NCBI GenBank assembly: GCA_965278995.1
Contig: OZ257136.1
Location: forward strand, 1,736,001-1,800,000
Length of the DNA stretch: 64,000 nucleotides
From: JADJYF01 sp965278995
GTDB lineage: Bacteria > Pseudomonadota > Gammaproteobacteria > Ga0077536
Direction of reading: 5' to 3'
The notes beneath the pieces were generated by a model, which saw nothing but the letters and a program-made list of their open reading frames with translations, was not told where the DNA came from and did not search any database. The position numbers and the translations under genes were made by a program. Of this stretch, positions 26,089 through 34,126 are shown piece by piece. Every line of letters starts with the position of its first letter. The stretch's first letter is position 1.

Positions 26089-27091
26089 TCTCGGTCGCCG
26101 CCTCCGCCAGCTCCGGCCGAAGTGTAGCCAGCTGTCGGAGCATCTCGGCGACACTGGCGCGCAGTTCAGGGCTGGGATGTTCGAACTGCAGGCCGACGCG
26201 ATACATCTCGAAACCCGATTCCTCAACCAGCGACTGGTGCACCACGCGGGCGCGGAGATTCAACGCGCAGGGGGCGTCGGCACTGGACAGCGAAATCAGC
26301 AGAGATTGATTCAGTTCCAGCGACTCCGGCACCGTCAACATGAGACCGCTGGCAGAGATATCTTCGAGCGTCGCACGGAATTCACCAGCGTCGCCGTATT
26401 CGATATCGAGTCGCTGAACGAGTCGCGCTTCGGAACGCCGGCCGTCCTGCGGCGGTTGTTCGACGAGAATTTCGAGCACGCGCTGCAACCGCGCTTCGTC
26501 AGCGGGTGTCAGGCTTTCGAAACGCAGACCGTATTCGGTTTCGCCGTTGATCTGCGTCAGGCGCAGAATAGTCGAGAGTATCGGGATGCAGCCGCCCCGC
26601 CCGTAAGGCAGCAGCAGACAGACTTTATCACCGACGCCGCCGGGCATATCGGTGCAGCGCACGCGCGCGCCGCCCCACGAAATGTTGCGCATGGTTGCTG
26701 GACGCGGCTGGCTGCGATCGGCATTGGCAATTTCAGCTGGCGCATTGACCGAGATGCGGAGCTGACGTCGCTTGTCTTCGCTGTCGTCGTCGCTCGCAGC
26801 AGGTTCTACCGGCGTCGGCTCGTTTGCAGCGGCGTTGGCCTGTGCCAACCGTTCGCGGAGCAGCAGCAGCGCCTCGTCGAACGCAGCATCCGCTGCGCGC
26901 AGCAGCTCGGCCGGATTGGCCATCGAGGACCCGTTGTCGGCAGCACATGATACCGCCAGAGGAATGACGCCAAACTTAGCCCGGTGGTGCGCAACGCTGG
27001 TCGCGAGCAGGCGGGCCAGCTCATGCATTTCGCTGGTATTGAGTGCCGAGGTGTCCGGACTTTGCATCTGCGGTTGACTGACTGAAGACAT
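26075..27091 (-). CDS. double PilZ-domain protein, candidate c-di-GMP receptor
   Basis: The 338-residue protein has an N-terminal alpha-helical region (about residues 15-105, Ala- and Glu-rich) followed by two PilZ domains. The first has RRQLRI and NISWGGARV; the second has RRSEARLVQR and DISASGLML. Both therefore keep the arginine-rich and (D/N)xSxxG motifs that bind cyclic di-GMP. It is likely a cytosolic receptor affecting motility or surface polymer output, but the partner is unknown. I start at the ATG at 27091 (MSSVSQPQMQSP) because the upstream in-frame extension is basic and Cys-rich, with no family resemblance. The GGDEF-EAL enzyme at the window start could supply its ligand. Confidence 0.85.
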   Translation of the reverse strand: MSSVSQPQMQSPDTSALNTSEMHELARLLATSVAHHRAKFGVIPLAVSCAADNGSSMANPAELLRAADAAFDEALLLLRERLAQANAAANEPTPVEPAASDDDSEDKRRQLRISVNAPAEIANADRSQPRPATMRNISWGGARVRCTDMPGGVGDKVCLLLPYGRGGCIPILSTILRLTQINGETEYGLRFESLTPADEARLQRVLEILVEQPPQDGRRSEARLVQRLDIEYGDAGEFRATLEDISASGLMLTVPESLELNQSLLISLSSADAPCALNLRARVVHQSLVEESGFEMYRVGLQFEHPSPELRASVAEMLRQLATLRPELAEAATETMVD

Positions 27092-27300
27092 TGCTCTGCT
27101 CGTATGGCACTTGACCCTGTCGCACCCGCCTGCGCGCCGTGCCGACGATATCCGAAACCCGGAACACCTTCTTAGCGGCAGGCACGCCGACAGGTTGAGC
27201 AGGACGCAGCGGATTCGGCCGGAAACGTGCCGGGCAGCTTGGCCAATCTCGTACACTTAGCCCTCTGCCAGTGACTGGACCAACAGGACGACAGCAAGCT

Positions 27301-28437
27301 ATGACGGCGAACGTGACTGAAAGCGGCGGCGGGGCTGCACGTATCGGCAGCGCGAAACTCTATGCGACACAACGCCGCCTGAGCGGGCAGCCGCCCGGCG
27401 CTCTGGTCGGCGATCCGAACGCCGACACCACTGTCATCAACGTGATCGTCTACGACAACCTGCAGCTCGACGAGCTTCCGGCCTGCACGGTCGACGATAT
27501 CGCGACCTGCCGGGAACAGGGCCAGCGGCTGTGGCTGGACATCTCCGGGCTGGCCGATCTCGCTGCAATCCAGCGGATCGGCGATCTATTCGGCTTGCAC
27601 CCGCTGGCCCTCGAGGACGTCGTACATGTGCGCCAGCGCGCCAAAGTCGAAGAGTTCGACGATCATCTGTTCATCGTCGCTCGCATGGTCGACTCACCGG
27701 AAACGCAACGCCTCGAACAGGTCTCGATGTTCGTCGGTCGCGATTTCCTGATCACGTTCCAGGAACATGCCGGGGATTTCTTTCAGGCTGTCCGCGAACG
27801 GCTGCGCCACGGTCGCGGCCGCGTGCGCAACAGTGGGCCGGATTATCTGGCTTATGCCCTGCTCGATGCGGCCATTGACGGCTACTATCCGGTACTGGAA
27901 GCACTCGGCGAGAATCTTGAAACGCTCGAAGGCGCTGTTATCAACGAGCCGGCGCCGGGGCAGATCGACGCCCTCTATCAGGTCAAACGAGAGTTGCTCG
28001 ATTTGCGACGTGCGCTATGGCCGGTCCGCGACATGATCAGCGCGTTGATCCGCAACGACACACCCTGGATTGCGGACAGCACGCGCATTTACCTGCGAGA
28101 TTGTCACGATCACGCGATCCAGCTCATCGATGTCATCGAAACATATCGCGAAATCGCTTCCGGCCTGCTCGATGTCTATTTGTCGAGCCTGAGTGCGCGA
28201 TTGAATGAGGTCATGAAAGTGCTGACCATCATTTCGACCATTTTCATGCCGCTCAGCTTCATTGCCGGCATTTATGGCATGAACTTCAACACGGAGATTT
28301 CACCGTGGAATATGCCTGAGCTGCACTGGCGTTTCGGTTATCTCCTTTCGCTCGCACTGATGAGCGCAGTCGCCGGCGGATTCATGTACTTCTTCTGGCG
28401 CCGGGGCTGGCTGGGCGGCGGCCGCAACAGGCGCTGA
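27301..28437 (+). CDS. corA: magnesium/cobalt transporter CorA family
   Basis: This 378-residue protein is a pentameric divalent-cation channel of the CorA family. A long cytosolic N-terminal domain with HPLALEDVVHVRQRAKVEEF (about residues 100-120) is followed by a stalk helix and two C-terminal membrane helices. The selectivity signature YGMNF sits at the end of the first helix (FIAGIYGMNFNTEISPW). The protein ends in a basic tail, FFWRRGWLGGGRNRR, as usual for CorA. I prefer the ATG at 27301; a GTG 30 bases upstream is in frame but has no ribosome site. It converges on the AhpD-like gene. Confidence 0.93.
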   Translation: MTANVTESGGGAARIGSAKLYATQRRLSGQPPGALVGDPNADTTVINVIVYDNLQLDELPACTVDDIATCREQGQRLWLDISGLADLAAIQRIGDLFGLHPLALEDVVHVRQRAKVEEFDDHLFIVARMVDSPETQRLEQVSMFVGRDFLITFQEHAGDFFQAVRERLRHGRGRVRNSGPDYLAYALLDAAIDGYYPVLEALGENLETLEGAVINEPAPGQIDALYQVKRELLDLRRALWPVRDMISALIRNDTPWIADSTRIYLRDCHDHAIQLIDVIETYREIASGLLDVYLSSLSARLNEVMKVLTIISTIFMPLSFIAGIYGMNFNTEISPWNMPELHWRFGYLLSLALMSAVAGGFMYFFWRRGWLGGGRNRR

Positions 28438-28470
28438 AGCGGTCAATGCCAGTGCGGGGCCAGTCCCAGT

Positions 28471-29019
28471 TCACGGTTCTGGCAGCAGGCAAAACCCTTG
28501 CGCGGATACCTGCAGCGGCGCGTTGAACTTGCTGCGGAAGTTTTCCATGGCGATCCCGGCCGTCAATTCGACTATCTGCGCATCGCTGAAATGCGCGCTC
28601 AGTTCGGCAAAAAACGCGTCGTCCACTGCCAGACCCGTAATAGTCATACGTTCGCCGTAGTCCAGCGCAAGACGCTCTTCAGCACTGTACAGCGGACTGT
28701 CGCGCCACTGGCCAAGTGCTGCCACTTTGTTCTCGCCGCCACCATTTTCGATCGCACGGAACGAATTGATGTCGACTCAGAACGGGCAGCCGTTGATTGC
28801 CGCGACACGCGCGTAGACGAGCGCCAGCAGGACTTTGGGCAGCAGACCGGATGCATCGCAAGCCGCGTAAAGCGCTTTCGCCGCCTGCAGAATGGCCGGT
28901 CGATGCGCGAACACGCGGGTCGGATTCAGAACGTCGCCGTACTGCTCACGTTCGCGTGCGAACATGTCCTCCAGCAACGCGTCGCCACCGGCATCAGTGA
29001 TTTCTCGTACTCTCGGCAT
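28471..29019 (-). CDS. AhpD-like/carboxymuconolactone decarboxylase family protein with in-frame UGA (candidate selenoprotein, CxxU)
   Basis: Two open stretches on the reverse strand (29019-28780 and 28776-28471) are in the same frame and are split only by one TGA at 28779-28777. Translated across it, the gene gives one 182-residue protein with MPRVREITD at the start, RVAAINGCPF, the TGA codon, then VDINSFRAIENGG and GQWRDSPLYSAEERLALDY. That is a normal full-length AhpD-like alkylhydroperoxidase fold. The TGA falls exactly where the second cysteine of the CxxC redox motif belongs (CPF-UGA, codon 81). AhpD-like proteins with CxxU are among predicted bacterial selenoprotein families, so selenocysteine is a good reading. 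A nonsense mutation or sequencing error (TGC or TGT to TGA) is the alternative. GGAGG lies five bases before the ATG. It is divergent from selO. A selenoprotein would act as a thiol peroxidase or reductase. Confidence 0.75.
28742..28759 (-). promoter_or_regulatory. candidate bacterial SECIS stem-loop after the in-frame UGA
   Basis: Counting from the base after UGA, CCGU (18-21) can pair with AUGG (32-35) around a ten-base loop, GCGAUCGAAA, that begins with G. The loop position (22-31) lies within the 16-37 base window, and the leading G fits the published bacterial SECIS consensus. The stem is short and contains one G-U pair, so this is suggestive only. An alternative UUCG/CGAA stem is also possible. 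Confidence 0.35.
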
Positions 29020-29184
29020 GTTGCCCTCCGTTCAAAGAGTGCCGGCAAGCCTGTGCTTACCGCCATCAAGGCACTATTGTTGCGCGTCGCCATCGGCTTG
29101 GCGACAAGACTTTGCCAACGGCTGCTCCGCCGCCCGTCGAGGTGCATGGTATAAAGTGAGCAAAACCGGAGCGAGTCGTCGACC

Positions 29185-30825
29185 ATGAACCAGCGCGCAG
29201 AGGCCGTCAGCGAGCATTCCACGCAGCTCCGTTTCGATAATCGCTTCGTGGCCGAGCTGCCGGGCGATACGGTGACCAGCAATTTCCGTCGTCAGGTCGA
29301 AGGCGCCTGTTATTCCCTGGTGAGTCCGACACCGGTGCAGGCCCCGGTTCTGGTCGTCTGCGCCCGCGAAGTCGCCGAAATGCTCGGGCTCTCACCCGCA
29401 GACTGCGCGGCGCCGTGGTTCCCGGACGTGTTTGCCGGCAACCGCCTGCTGCCTGGCATGCAACCGTATGCAACCTGCTATGGCGGCCATCAGTTCGGCA
29501 ACTGGGCTGGTCAGCTCGGTGACGGTCGCGCCATTAATCTCGGTGAGACGGTCAATCTACGCGGCGAGCGTTGGGCGCTGCAGCTGAAAGGTGCCGGGCC
29601 GACACCCTACTCGCGTGGCGCGGATGGACTCGCCGTGCTGCGCTCGTCGTTGCGCGAATTTCTGTGCAGTGAAGCGATGCATCATCTGGGTGTGCCGACG
29701 ACACGGGCGTTATCGCTCTGTCTGACCGGTGAAGAAGTCGTGCGCGACATGTTCTACGACGGCCATCCCGCGCCGGAACCTGGCGCCGTAGTGTGCCGGG
29801 TCAGTCCGTCCTTCACGCGTTTCGGTCATTTTCAGATCCTTGCCGCGCGCGGCGAGCACGCCCTGTTGCAACGTTTGGTTGACTACACCATCGCCACGGA
29901 TTTCCCCGAACTCGGCCTGCTCGCGTTGCCCGATGAGGCCGCGCGCAGATCGGGATATCAGATCTGGTTCGCTGAAGTATGCCGGCGCACTGCCATCATG
30001 GCTGCGCACTGGATGCGGGTCGGTTTCGTCCACGGCGTGATGAATACGGACAACATGTCGATCCTGGGCCTGACCATCGACTACGGGCCGTATGGCTGGC
30101 TCGAGAACTACGATCCGGACTGGACGCCGAACACAACCGACGCGCAGGGCCGCCGTTATCGCTATGGCCAGCAGCCGGCGATCGCCCTGTGGAACCTGGT
30201 CCAGCTCGCCAATGCGCTGTATCCCCTGTTCGACGACGTTGCACCCCTCGAAGCGGCGCTCGACGTTTACGGCGCGACCTACCAGCAGGTTTGGGCCGAG
30301 ACGACCGCAGCCAAGCTCGGGCTGACCGCCAGCAACGACGCCGACAATGCCGCACTGGCCGACGACCTGTTCGGGCTGCTGGCAGCTGTTGAAACCGACA
30401 TGACGCTGTTCTTCCGCGCGCTCGGCGAGCTCAATGTCCATTCACCGGCTGAGTTGCGTGCCGACGCGCTCATTGCGCATTTTCATGCCGCCTACTACGT
30501 GCCGGCGCAGCTCGATGCGGATTATCGCGCGAAACTCGAGGCCTGGTTCGCACGTTATGCCGCGCGCGTTGCGCGCGACGCTGAGCCCGCCGGGCAGCGC
30601 CTCGCCCGGATGGCCGCCGTCAATCCGCGTTATGTGCTGCGCAATTATCTCGCTCAGCTCGCCATCGATCAGGCGGCAGCCGGTGATTTCGCCCTGGTTG
30701 GCGAACTACTCGAGGTCCTCCGACGACCCTACGACGACCAGCCGGAATACGTGCGCTTTGCAGAACGGCGTCCGGACTGGGCACGGCATCGGGCGGGGTG
30801 TTCGATGCTCTCCTGCAGCTCATGA
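29185..30825 (+). CDS. selO: protein adenylyltransferase SelO (YdiU family)
   Basis: SelO is a pseudokinase-fold enzyme that transfers AMP from ATP to protein hydroxyl groups during redox stress. The 546-residue sequence has the family hallmarks YGGHQFGNWAGQLGDGRA near residue 95, LQLKGAGPTPYSRGADG near 132, RVSPSFTRFGHFQ near 202, and GVMNTDNMSILGLTIDYGP with the metal-binding Asn and Asp near 285. It is longer than E. coli SelO (478). The C-terminus ends SMLSCSS, so cysteine stands where the vertebrate protein has selenocysteine. A TATAAA sequence is at 29150-29155, 29 bases before the ATG, without a clear -35. The phosphodiesterase gene overlaps its stop. The AhpD-like UGA gene is divergent with 165 bases between the starts. 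Confidence 0.95.
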   Translation: MNQRAEAVSEHSTQLRFDNRFVAELPGDTVTSNFRRQVEGACYSLVSPTPVQAPVLVVCAREVAEMLGLSPADCAAPWFPDVFAGNRLLPGMQPYATCYGGHQFGNWAGQLGDGRAINLGETVNLRGERWALQLKGAGPTPYSRGADGLAVLRSSLREFLCSEAMHHLGVPTTRALSLCLTGEEVVRDMFYDGHPAPEPGAVVCRVSPSFTRFGHFQILAARGEHALLQRLVDYTIATDFPELGLLALPDEAARRSGYQIWFAEVCRRTAIMAAHWMRVGFVHGVMNTDNMSILGLTIDYGPYGWLENYDPDWTPNTTDAQGRRYRYGQQPAIALWNLVQLANALYPLFDDVAPLEAALDVYGATYQQVWAETTAAKLGLTASNDADNAALADDLFGLLAAVETDMTLFFRALGELNVHSPAELRADALIAHFHAAYYVPAQLDADYRAKLEAWFARYAARVARDAEPAGQRLARMAAVNPRYVLRNYLAQLAIDQAAAGDFALVGELLEVLRRPYDDQPEYVRFAERRPDWARHRAGCSMLSCSS

Positions 30826-32036
30826 GCAGCGCGGTTAACGGCAGCAATGCCGACGCACCGCTTCGCCACGATCTGACGCGACTACGGCCCGATTATGCCG
30901 GTGGCTCCATCGTCAATCTCATGTGTTCTATCGGCGGCGCGTTTGGTGCGCCGACGCCTGGCTATGCGCCACTTACACTGCTGCCAACTGAACGAGTGGC
31001 GGCGGCGAAGCGCGTGGTGCTGGTCGTCATCGACGGGCTCGGCGCCGAACTCCTTGCCCATATCGATACCGATGGACCGTTGCGTGCGCTGCAGGCTGGC
31101 ACCATGACTTCGGTCTATCCGCCGACCACCGCGAGCGCGGTGACAACCTACATGACCGGACTCGCCCCGCAACAGCACGGACTGACCGGCTGGTTCATGC
31201 ATTTTCGTGAAATTGGCGCCGTCACGGCCATCCTGCCATTCATTACGCGCGGAGGCGGCAGCTCGCTCGCAGCGGGTGGCGTACCGCTGGCCGCACTGGT
31301 CGACTCTCCCAGCTTTCACAGCCGGCTCGATTGCCGATCCGCCGCGCTGCTGCCACAAGCGATTGCCGACTCGACGTTCAGCCGCCAACTCGGTGCCGGC
31401 GCCGATCGCATCGGCTATGCGTCAATGGCCGATTTCGCGCAGCGTCTGACCGAGCACTGTACTGGCGGCCGGTATGGATACACCTATGCGTACTGGTCGG
31501 AGCTCGATCACCTGGCCCATTGGCACGGACCGTCGAGTACCGCGGTGGCCGAGCATTTCAGAGCCCTGCAGACCGTGCTTGAACCGCTGGCTGCGCTCAG
31601 CGAGCGTCACGGGACCTTATTGCTGATTACGGCGGACCACGGCTTCATCGACAGTGGCGCTGCCGAGCGCGTCGATGTCGAGCGACATCCCCGATTCGCA
31701 CAGATGTTGAGTCAGCCGCTCTGCGGTGAACCACGCACGGCGTATTGCTATGTCCGCGCATCGGCAGCGACGGCGTTCGAACGCTATGTCAAGGAATCCC
31801 TATCGACTTACGCCGAACTCGTTCCCAGTGCAGAGCTCATTGCCGACGGCTGGTTCGGCCTCGGTGAGCCGCATCCAGAACTGGGCGCGCGTATCGGCGA
31901 TTACGCGCTGCTGATGCGCGAACGCTATACCTTGCGCGATATCGTCGCTGGCGAACGCGATTTAAAACTGCGCGGTGTACACGGCGGAACCAGCGCAGCC
32001 GAGCAGCGTGTGCCCCTGCTCATCGCGGGTGGCTGA
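30822..32036 (+). CDS. alkaline phosphatase superfamily protein (type I phosphodiesterase/nucleotide pyrophosphatase)
   Basis: The 404-residue enzyme should hydrolyse a phosphodiester or phosphoester with two metal ions. I see the metal ligand in VVLVVIDGLGAELL, the nucleophile threonine in SVYPPTTASAVTTYMTGL, and the further ligands in YWSELDHLAHWHG and ITADHGF. No signal peptide is evident at the chosen start, so it may be cytosolic, unusual for the superfamily. The ATG at 30822 overlaps the selO stop as ATGA, so translation is probably coupled; an in-frame start at 30798 is the alternative. The tight coupling suggests a shared function with SelO, for example handling of AMP-containing compounds, but that is inference. 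Confidence 0.88.
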   Translation: MSSAVNGSNADAPLRHDLTRLRPDYAGGSIVNLMCSIGGAFGAPTPGYAPLTLLPTERVAAAKRVVLVVIDGLGAELLAHIDTDGPLRALQAGTMTSVYPPTTASAVTTYMTGLAPQQHGLTGWFMHFREIGAVTAILPFITRGGGSSLAAGGVPLAALVDSPSFHSRLDCRSAALLPQAIADSTFSRQLGAGADRIGYASMADFAQRLTEHCTGGRYGYTYAYWSELDHLAHWHGPSSTAVAEHFRALQTVLEPLAALSERHGTLLLITADHGFIDSGAAERVDVERHPRFAQMLSQPLCGEPRTAYCYVRASAATAFERYVKESLSTYAELVPSAELIADGWFGLGEPHPELGARIGDYALLMRERYTLRDIVAGERDLKLRGVHGGTSAAEQRVPLLIAGG

Positions 32037-32073
32037 GTTTAATTGACCGTGACTGAGGCTCCTGCCGCCCTGC

Positions 32074-32526
32074 TCAGCGGTAGTCACCCGCCGGGTTGAA
32101 TCCTGCATCCGGAGCGAGCACGCCTTTGCCGGGCACGAAATTGATCTCCAGACGTGTACCTATCGGATCCTCGAACAGCAGCGAATAGTAACCGGGTGCC
32201 CATGGTCCGCCCTCGGGAGCGTGTACAATGCGCGCGCCCAGCGTTTTGACAAAGGCGTGCGTGGCATCGACATCCTCACGGCTGCGCGCGCGAAAACACA
32301 GGTGATGCAGGCCGATGCTGTTCTGAACAAAGCGTTCGTTCTCGAACGCTGCATCGCATTTACTGACACCGACAGCGGTCCGCGCACCGACGAAATAGAT
32401 CATGTCCTCGCCGTCGAATGTCCGCGTCATGCCGAGATAAGCCAGCAACTGCTCGTAGAATGGCCGACATTCAGCCCAATTGCTGACACTCAAAATGACG
32501 TGCGCCATGCCGTTGATTTCAATCAT
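32074..32526 (-). CDS. VOC (glyoxalase/bleomycin resistance) superfamily protein
   Basis: This 150-residue protein has the paired beta-alpha-beta-beta-beta modules of the vicinal oxygen chelate fold. Likely metal ligands are in MAHVILSVSNW, GLHHLCFRAR and TRLEINFVPG. Such enzymes isomerise, epimerise or dioxygenate small organic molecules; the substrate is unknown. I start at the ATG at 32526 (MIEINGMAH), with AGGAG eight bases away; an ATG at 32532 is too close to that site. It ends the reverse-strand cluster that holds the PQ-loop membrane protein, the MaoC pair and probably the SDR, so a role in acyl-CoA metabolism is possible. Confidence 0.88.
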   Translation of the reverse strand: MIEINGMAHVILSVSNWAECRPFYEQLLAYLGMTRTFDGEDMIYFVGARTAVGVSKCDAAFENERFVQNSIGLHHLCFRARSREDVDATHAFVKTLGARIVHAPEGGPWAPGYYSLLFEDPIGTRLEINFVPGKGVLAPDAGFNPAGDYR

Positions 32527-32538
32527 CTGCATTACTCC

Positions 32539-33210
32539 TTAGCCGACCGCAAACCATACTGCCGTAGTTACTATCCAGCTCGCTTCGTTCGCTGCTTCGC
32601 CGATAGCCATGCCCAGACGATTGCGGTCCCAGCCGGCTTCGCGAATAGACAGCCAGACCTGCCACAAACGCAGGCAGATGGTCACATGCCCAGCCGTGAA
32701 CGCCACAATCGAAATACCGCCGCCGCCGTATTCCCAGATATTCCAGGCCAGGGTCAGCTGCGGCACGCCTTTGCAGAACACGGCGAAGCTCGCACGCACC
32801 AGCGGGTCGGAGATCGGCAGCGCGTAGCATCGACCGATGAAGATGGCGGCAAGACAACCGCCACCCGTGATAAGAGCGGTCGCTGTATCGACATGATTCC
32901 AGCGCGCGGTCGCCGTCACCAGCAACGCTACCAGGTTGACACTGCAGACGATTGTCCAGAGCGCATAGATGGCTACTGTCTGACGTGAAACGCGGCTCGC
33001 ATACGTACGATGCGCATTGATTGCGAGGACCAGATTGACGATCAGAAACGCGACCCAGAACAGGAACCAGGTTGTACTGACGCCCTCGACTGAATCGCGC
33101 ATGGCAAGAAACTGCGAAACACCGAAAGCACAGGCACAGAAAATCTGCAGGACAAACAACGTGTCGGCCGTCAAACGCGCGCGATCGGGCGCGCTCTGCA
33201 CCACGCTCAC
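32539..33210 (-). CDS. membrane protein with two PQ-loop-like repeats
   Basis: This 223-residue protein has six or seven predicted helices. Two segments resemble PQ-loop repeats of the SWEET/MtN3 and lysosomal transporter group: SQFLAMRDSVEGVSTTW near residue 30 and PQLTLAWNIWEYGGGGIS near 155. Proteins with these repeats transport sugars or amino acids or act as membrane scaffolds, but for this sequence neither is shown. The start is a GTG at 33210 that overlaps the stop of the MaoC hydratase gene as GTGA, which suggests coupled translation in a cluster of acyl-CoA enzymes. Its function there is unknown. The C-terminus (EAANEASWIVTTAVWFAVG) is hydrophobic. Confidence 0.7.
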   Translation of the reverse strand: MSVVQSAPDRARLTADTLFVLQIFCACAFGVSQFLAMRDSVEGVSTTWFLFWVAFLIVNLVLAINAHRTYASRVSRQTVAIYALWTIVCSVNLVALLVTATARWNHVDTATALITGGGCLAAIFIGRCYALPISDPLVRASFAVFCKGVPQLTLAWNIWEYGGGGISIVAFTAGHVTICLRLWQVWLSIREAGWDRNRLGMAIGEAANEASWIVTTAVWFAVG

Positions 33211-33635
33211 GTGAGTACGACGACCGCGCTGCCGCTGGTTTTTGCCTGCCCGTGCTGATCGGTCGCGCTGATGGCAATACGGACGCAACCTGCACCATCG
33301 TCGGCGACGAATTTATCGACAATCGTTCCGCGTGCCGTAATCGCGTCGCCGATACGGGTTGGATGCAGGAATCGCGTGTCAACAGCGCGGATCGCGGTCT
33401 GTGGCGCCCATTGCGTCAACATCCTGCCGGTATATGCCATCACCAGCATGCCGTGCGCGATGACGTCGTCGAGACCCGACGCGCGAGCAAAATCGATGTC
33501 CACATGAACAGGATTATGATCGCCCGACGCGCCGCAATAGACGGCCAGCGTCTGGCGCGTGATAGGTGGCAGACGCAGTGGCGGCAATTCGTCACCGACC
33601 GTGATGTCCGCGTATTTTGGGGCCAGTTCAGGCAT
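33207..33635 (-). CDS. MaoC-like hydratase, catalytic subunit
   Basis: This 142-residue hot-dog fold protein carries the hydratase-2 motif GASGDHNPVHVDIDFARASG, with the likely catalytic pair Asp39 and His44, followed by IAHGMLVMAYTGRML. It should add water to a 2-enoyl-CoA or dehydrate a 3-hydroxyacyl thioester. Its start overlaps the end of the next upstream gene by eight bases. That partner has the same fold but no catalytic motif, so the two probably form a heterodimer like the mycobacterial HadAB pair. It is translated together with the PQ-loop gene downstream. Confidence 0.88.
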   Translation of the reverse strand: MPELAPKYADITVGDELPPLRLPPITRQTLAVYCGASGDHNPVHVDIDFARASGLDDVIAHGMLVMAYTGRMLTQWAPQTAIRAVDTRFLHPTRIGDAITARGTIVDKFVADDGAGCVRIAISATDQHGQAKTSGSAVVVLT

Positions 33636-34071
33636 GACGGATGATTATCGTGCGATCGAATTCAGCGACAGTTTCGCCGCCCTGATTACTGACCCGATTA
33701 TGTTGAACGAGGAACTCCAGCGCGCCGTCTTTCTTGTCGTAGATGTCGGTCACGACGGACTCGAACGTCAGCACATCGCCAGCACAGGCGGTGCGATGGT
33801 AGGCGAAGGACTGCTCGCCATGCAGCACTTTACCGAGCGGAATATCGAGCGCCTTGAACCAGTCATATGGATCGGGGCGCTCCATTTCTAGACAGAACAG
33901 GAACATCGGAGGTACCGGCAGCGAGCGATAACCAGCGGCGCGCGCCGCCGTCTCGTCGCTGTAGACAGGGTCCGTTTCGCCGATGGCTTTCGCATACAGG
34001 CGTAAACGACCTTTCTCGACTTCGGCGTCGAATGGCTGGGTGCGATAGCCGATGAAACTGCGATCAAGCAT
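33628..34071 (-). CDS. MaoC N-terminal-like (FAS1-type) dehydratase, partner subunit
   Basis: The 147-residue product resembles the substrate-binding half of two-domain MaoC dehydratases and HadA/HadC subunits, with LRLYAKAIGETDPVYSDE near residue 23, PVPPMFLFCLEM near 52, and LHGEQSFAYHRTACAGD near 82. It lacks the Asp-His hydratase motif, which sits in the following gene, and overlaps that gene by eight bases. Together they likely make one active hydratase for acyl-CoA or acyl-ACP substrates. It is separated from the SDR gene upstream by 55 bases on the same strand, so all may be one transcript. Confidence 0.87.
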   Translation of the reverse strand: MLDRSFIGYRTQPFDAEVEKGRLRLYAKAIGETDPVYSDETAARAAGYRSLPVPPMFLFCLEMERPDPYDWFKALDIPLGKVLHGEQSFAYHRTACAGDVLTFESVVTDIYDKKDGALEFLVQHNRVSNQGGETVAEFDRTIIIRHA

Positions 34072-34126
34072 GACAGGATCCCGAAATGCGACGGCCGCGA
34101 GAATAGCAGAAGCGAGTGCCGCTGCG

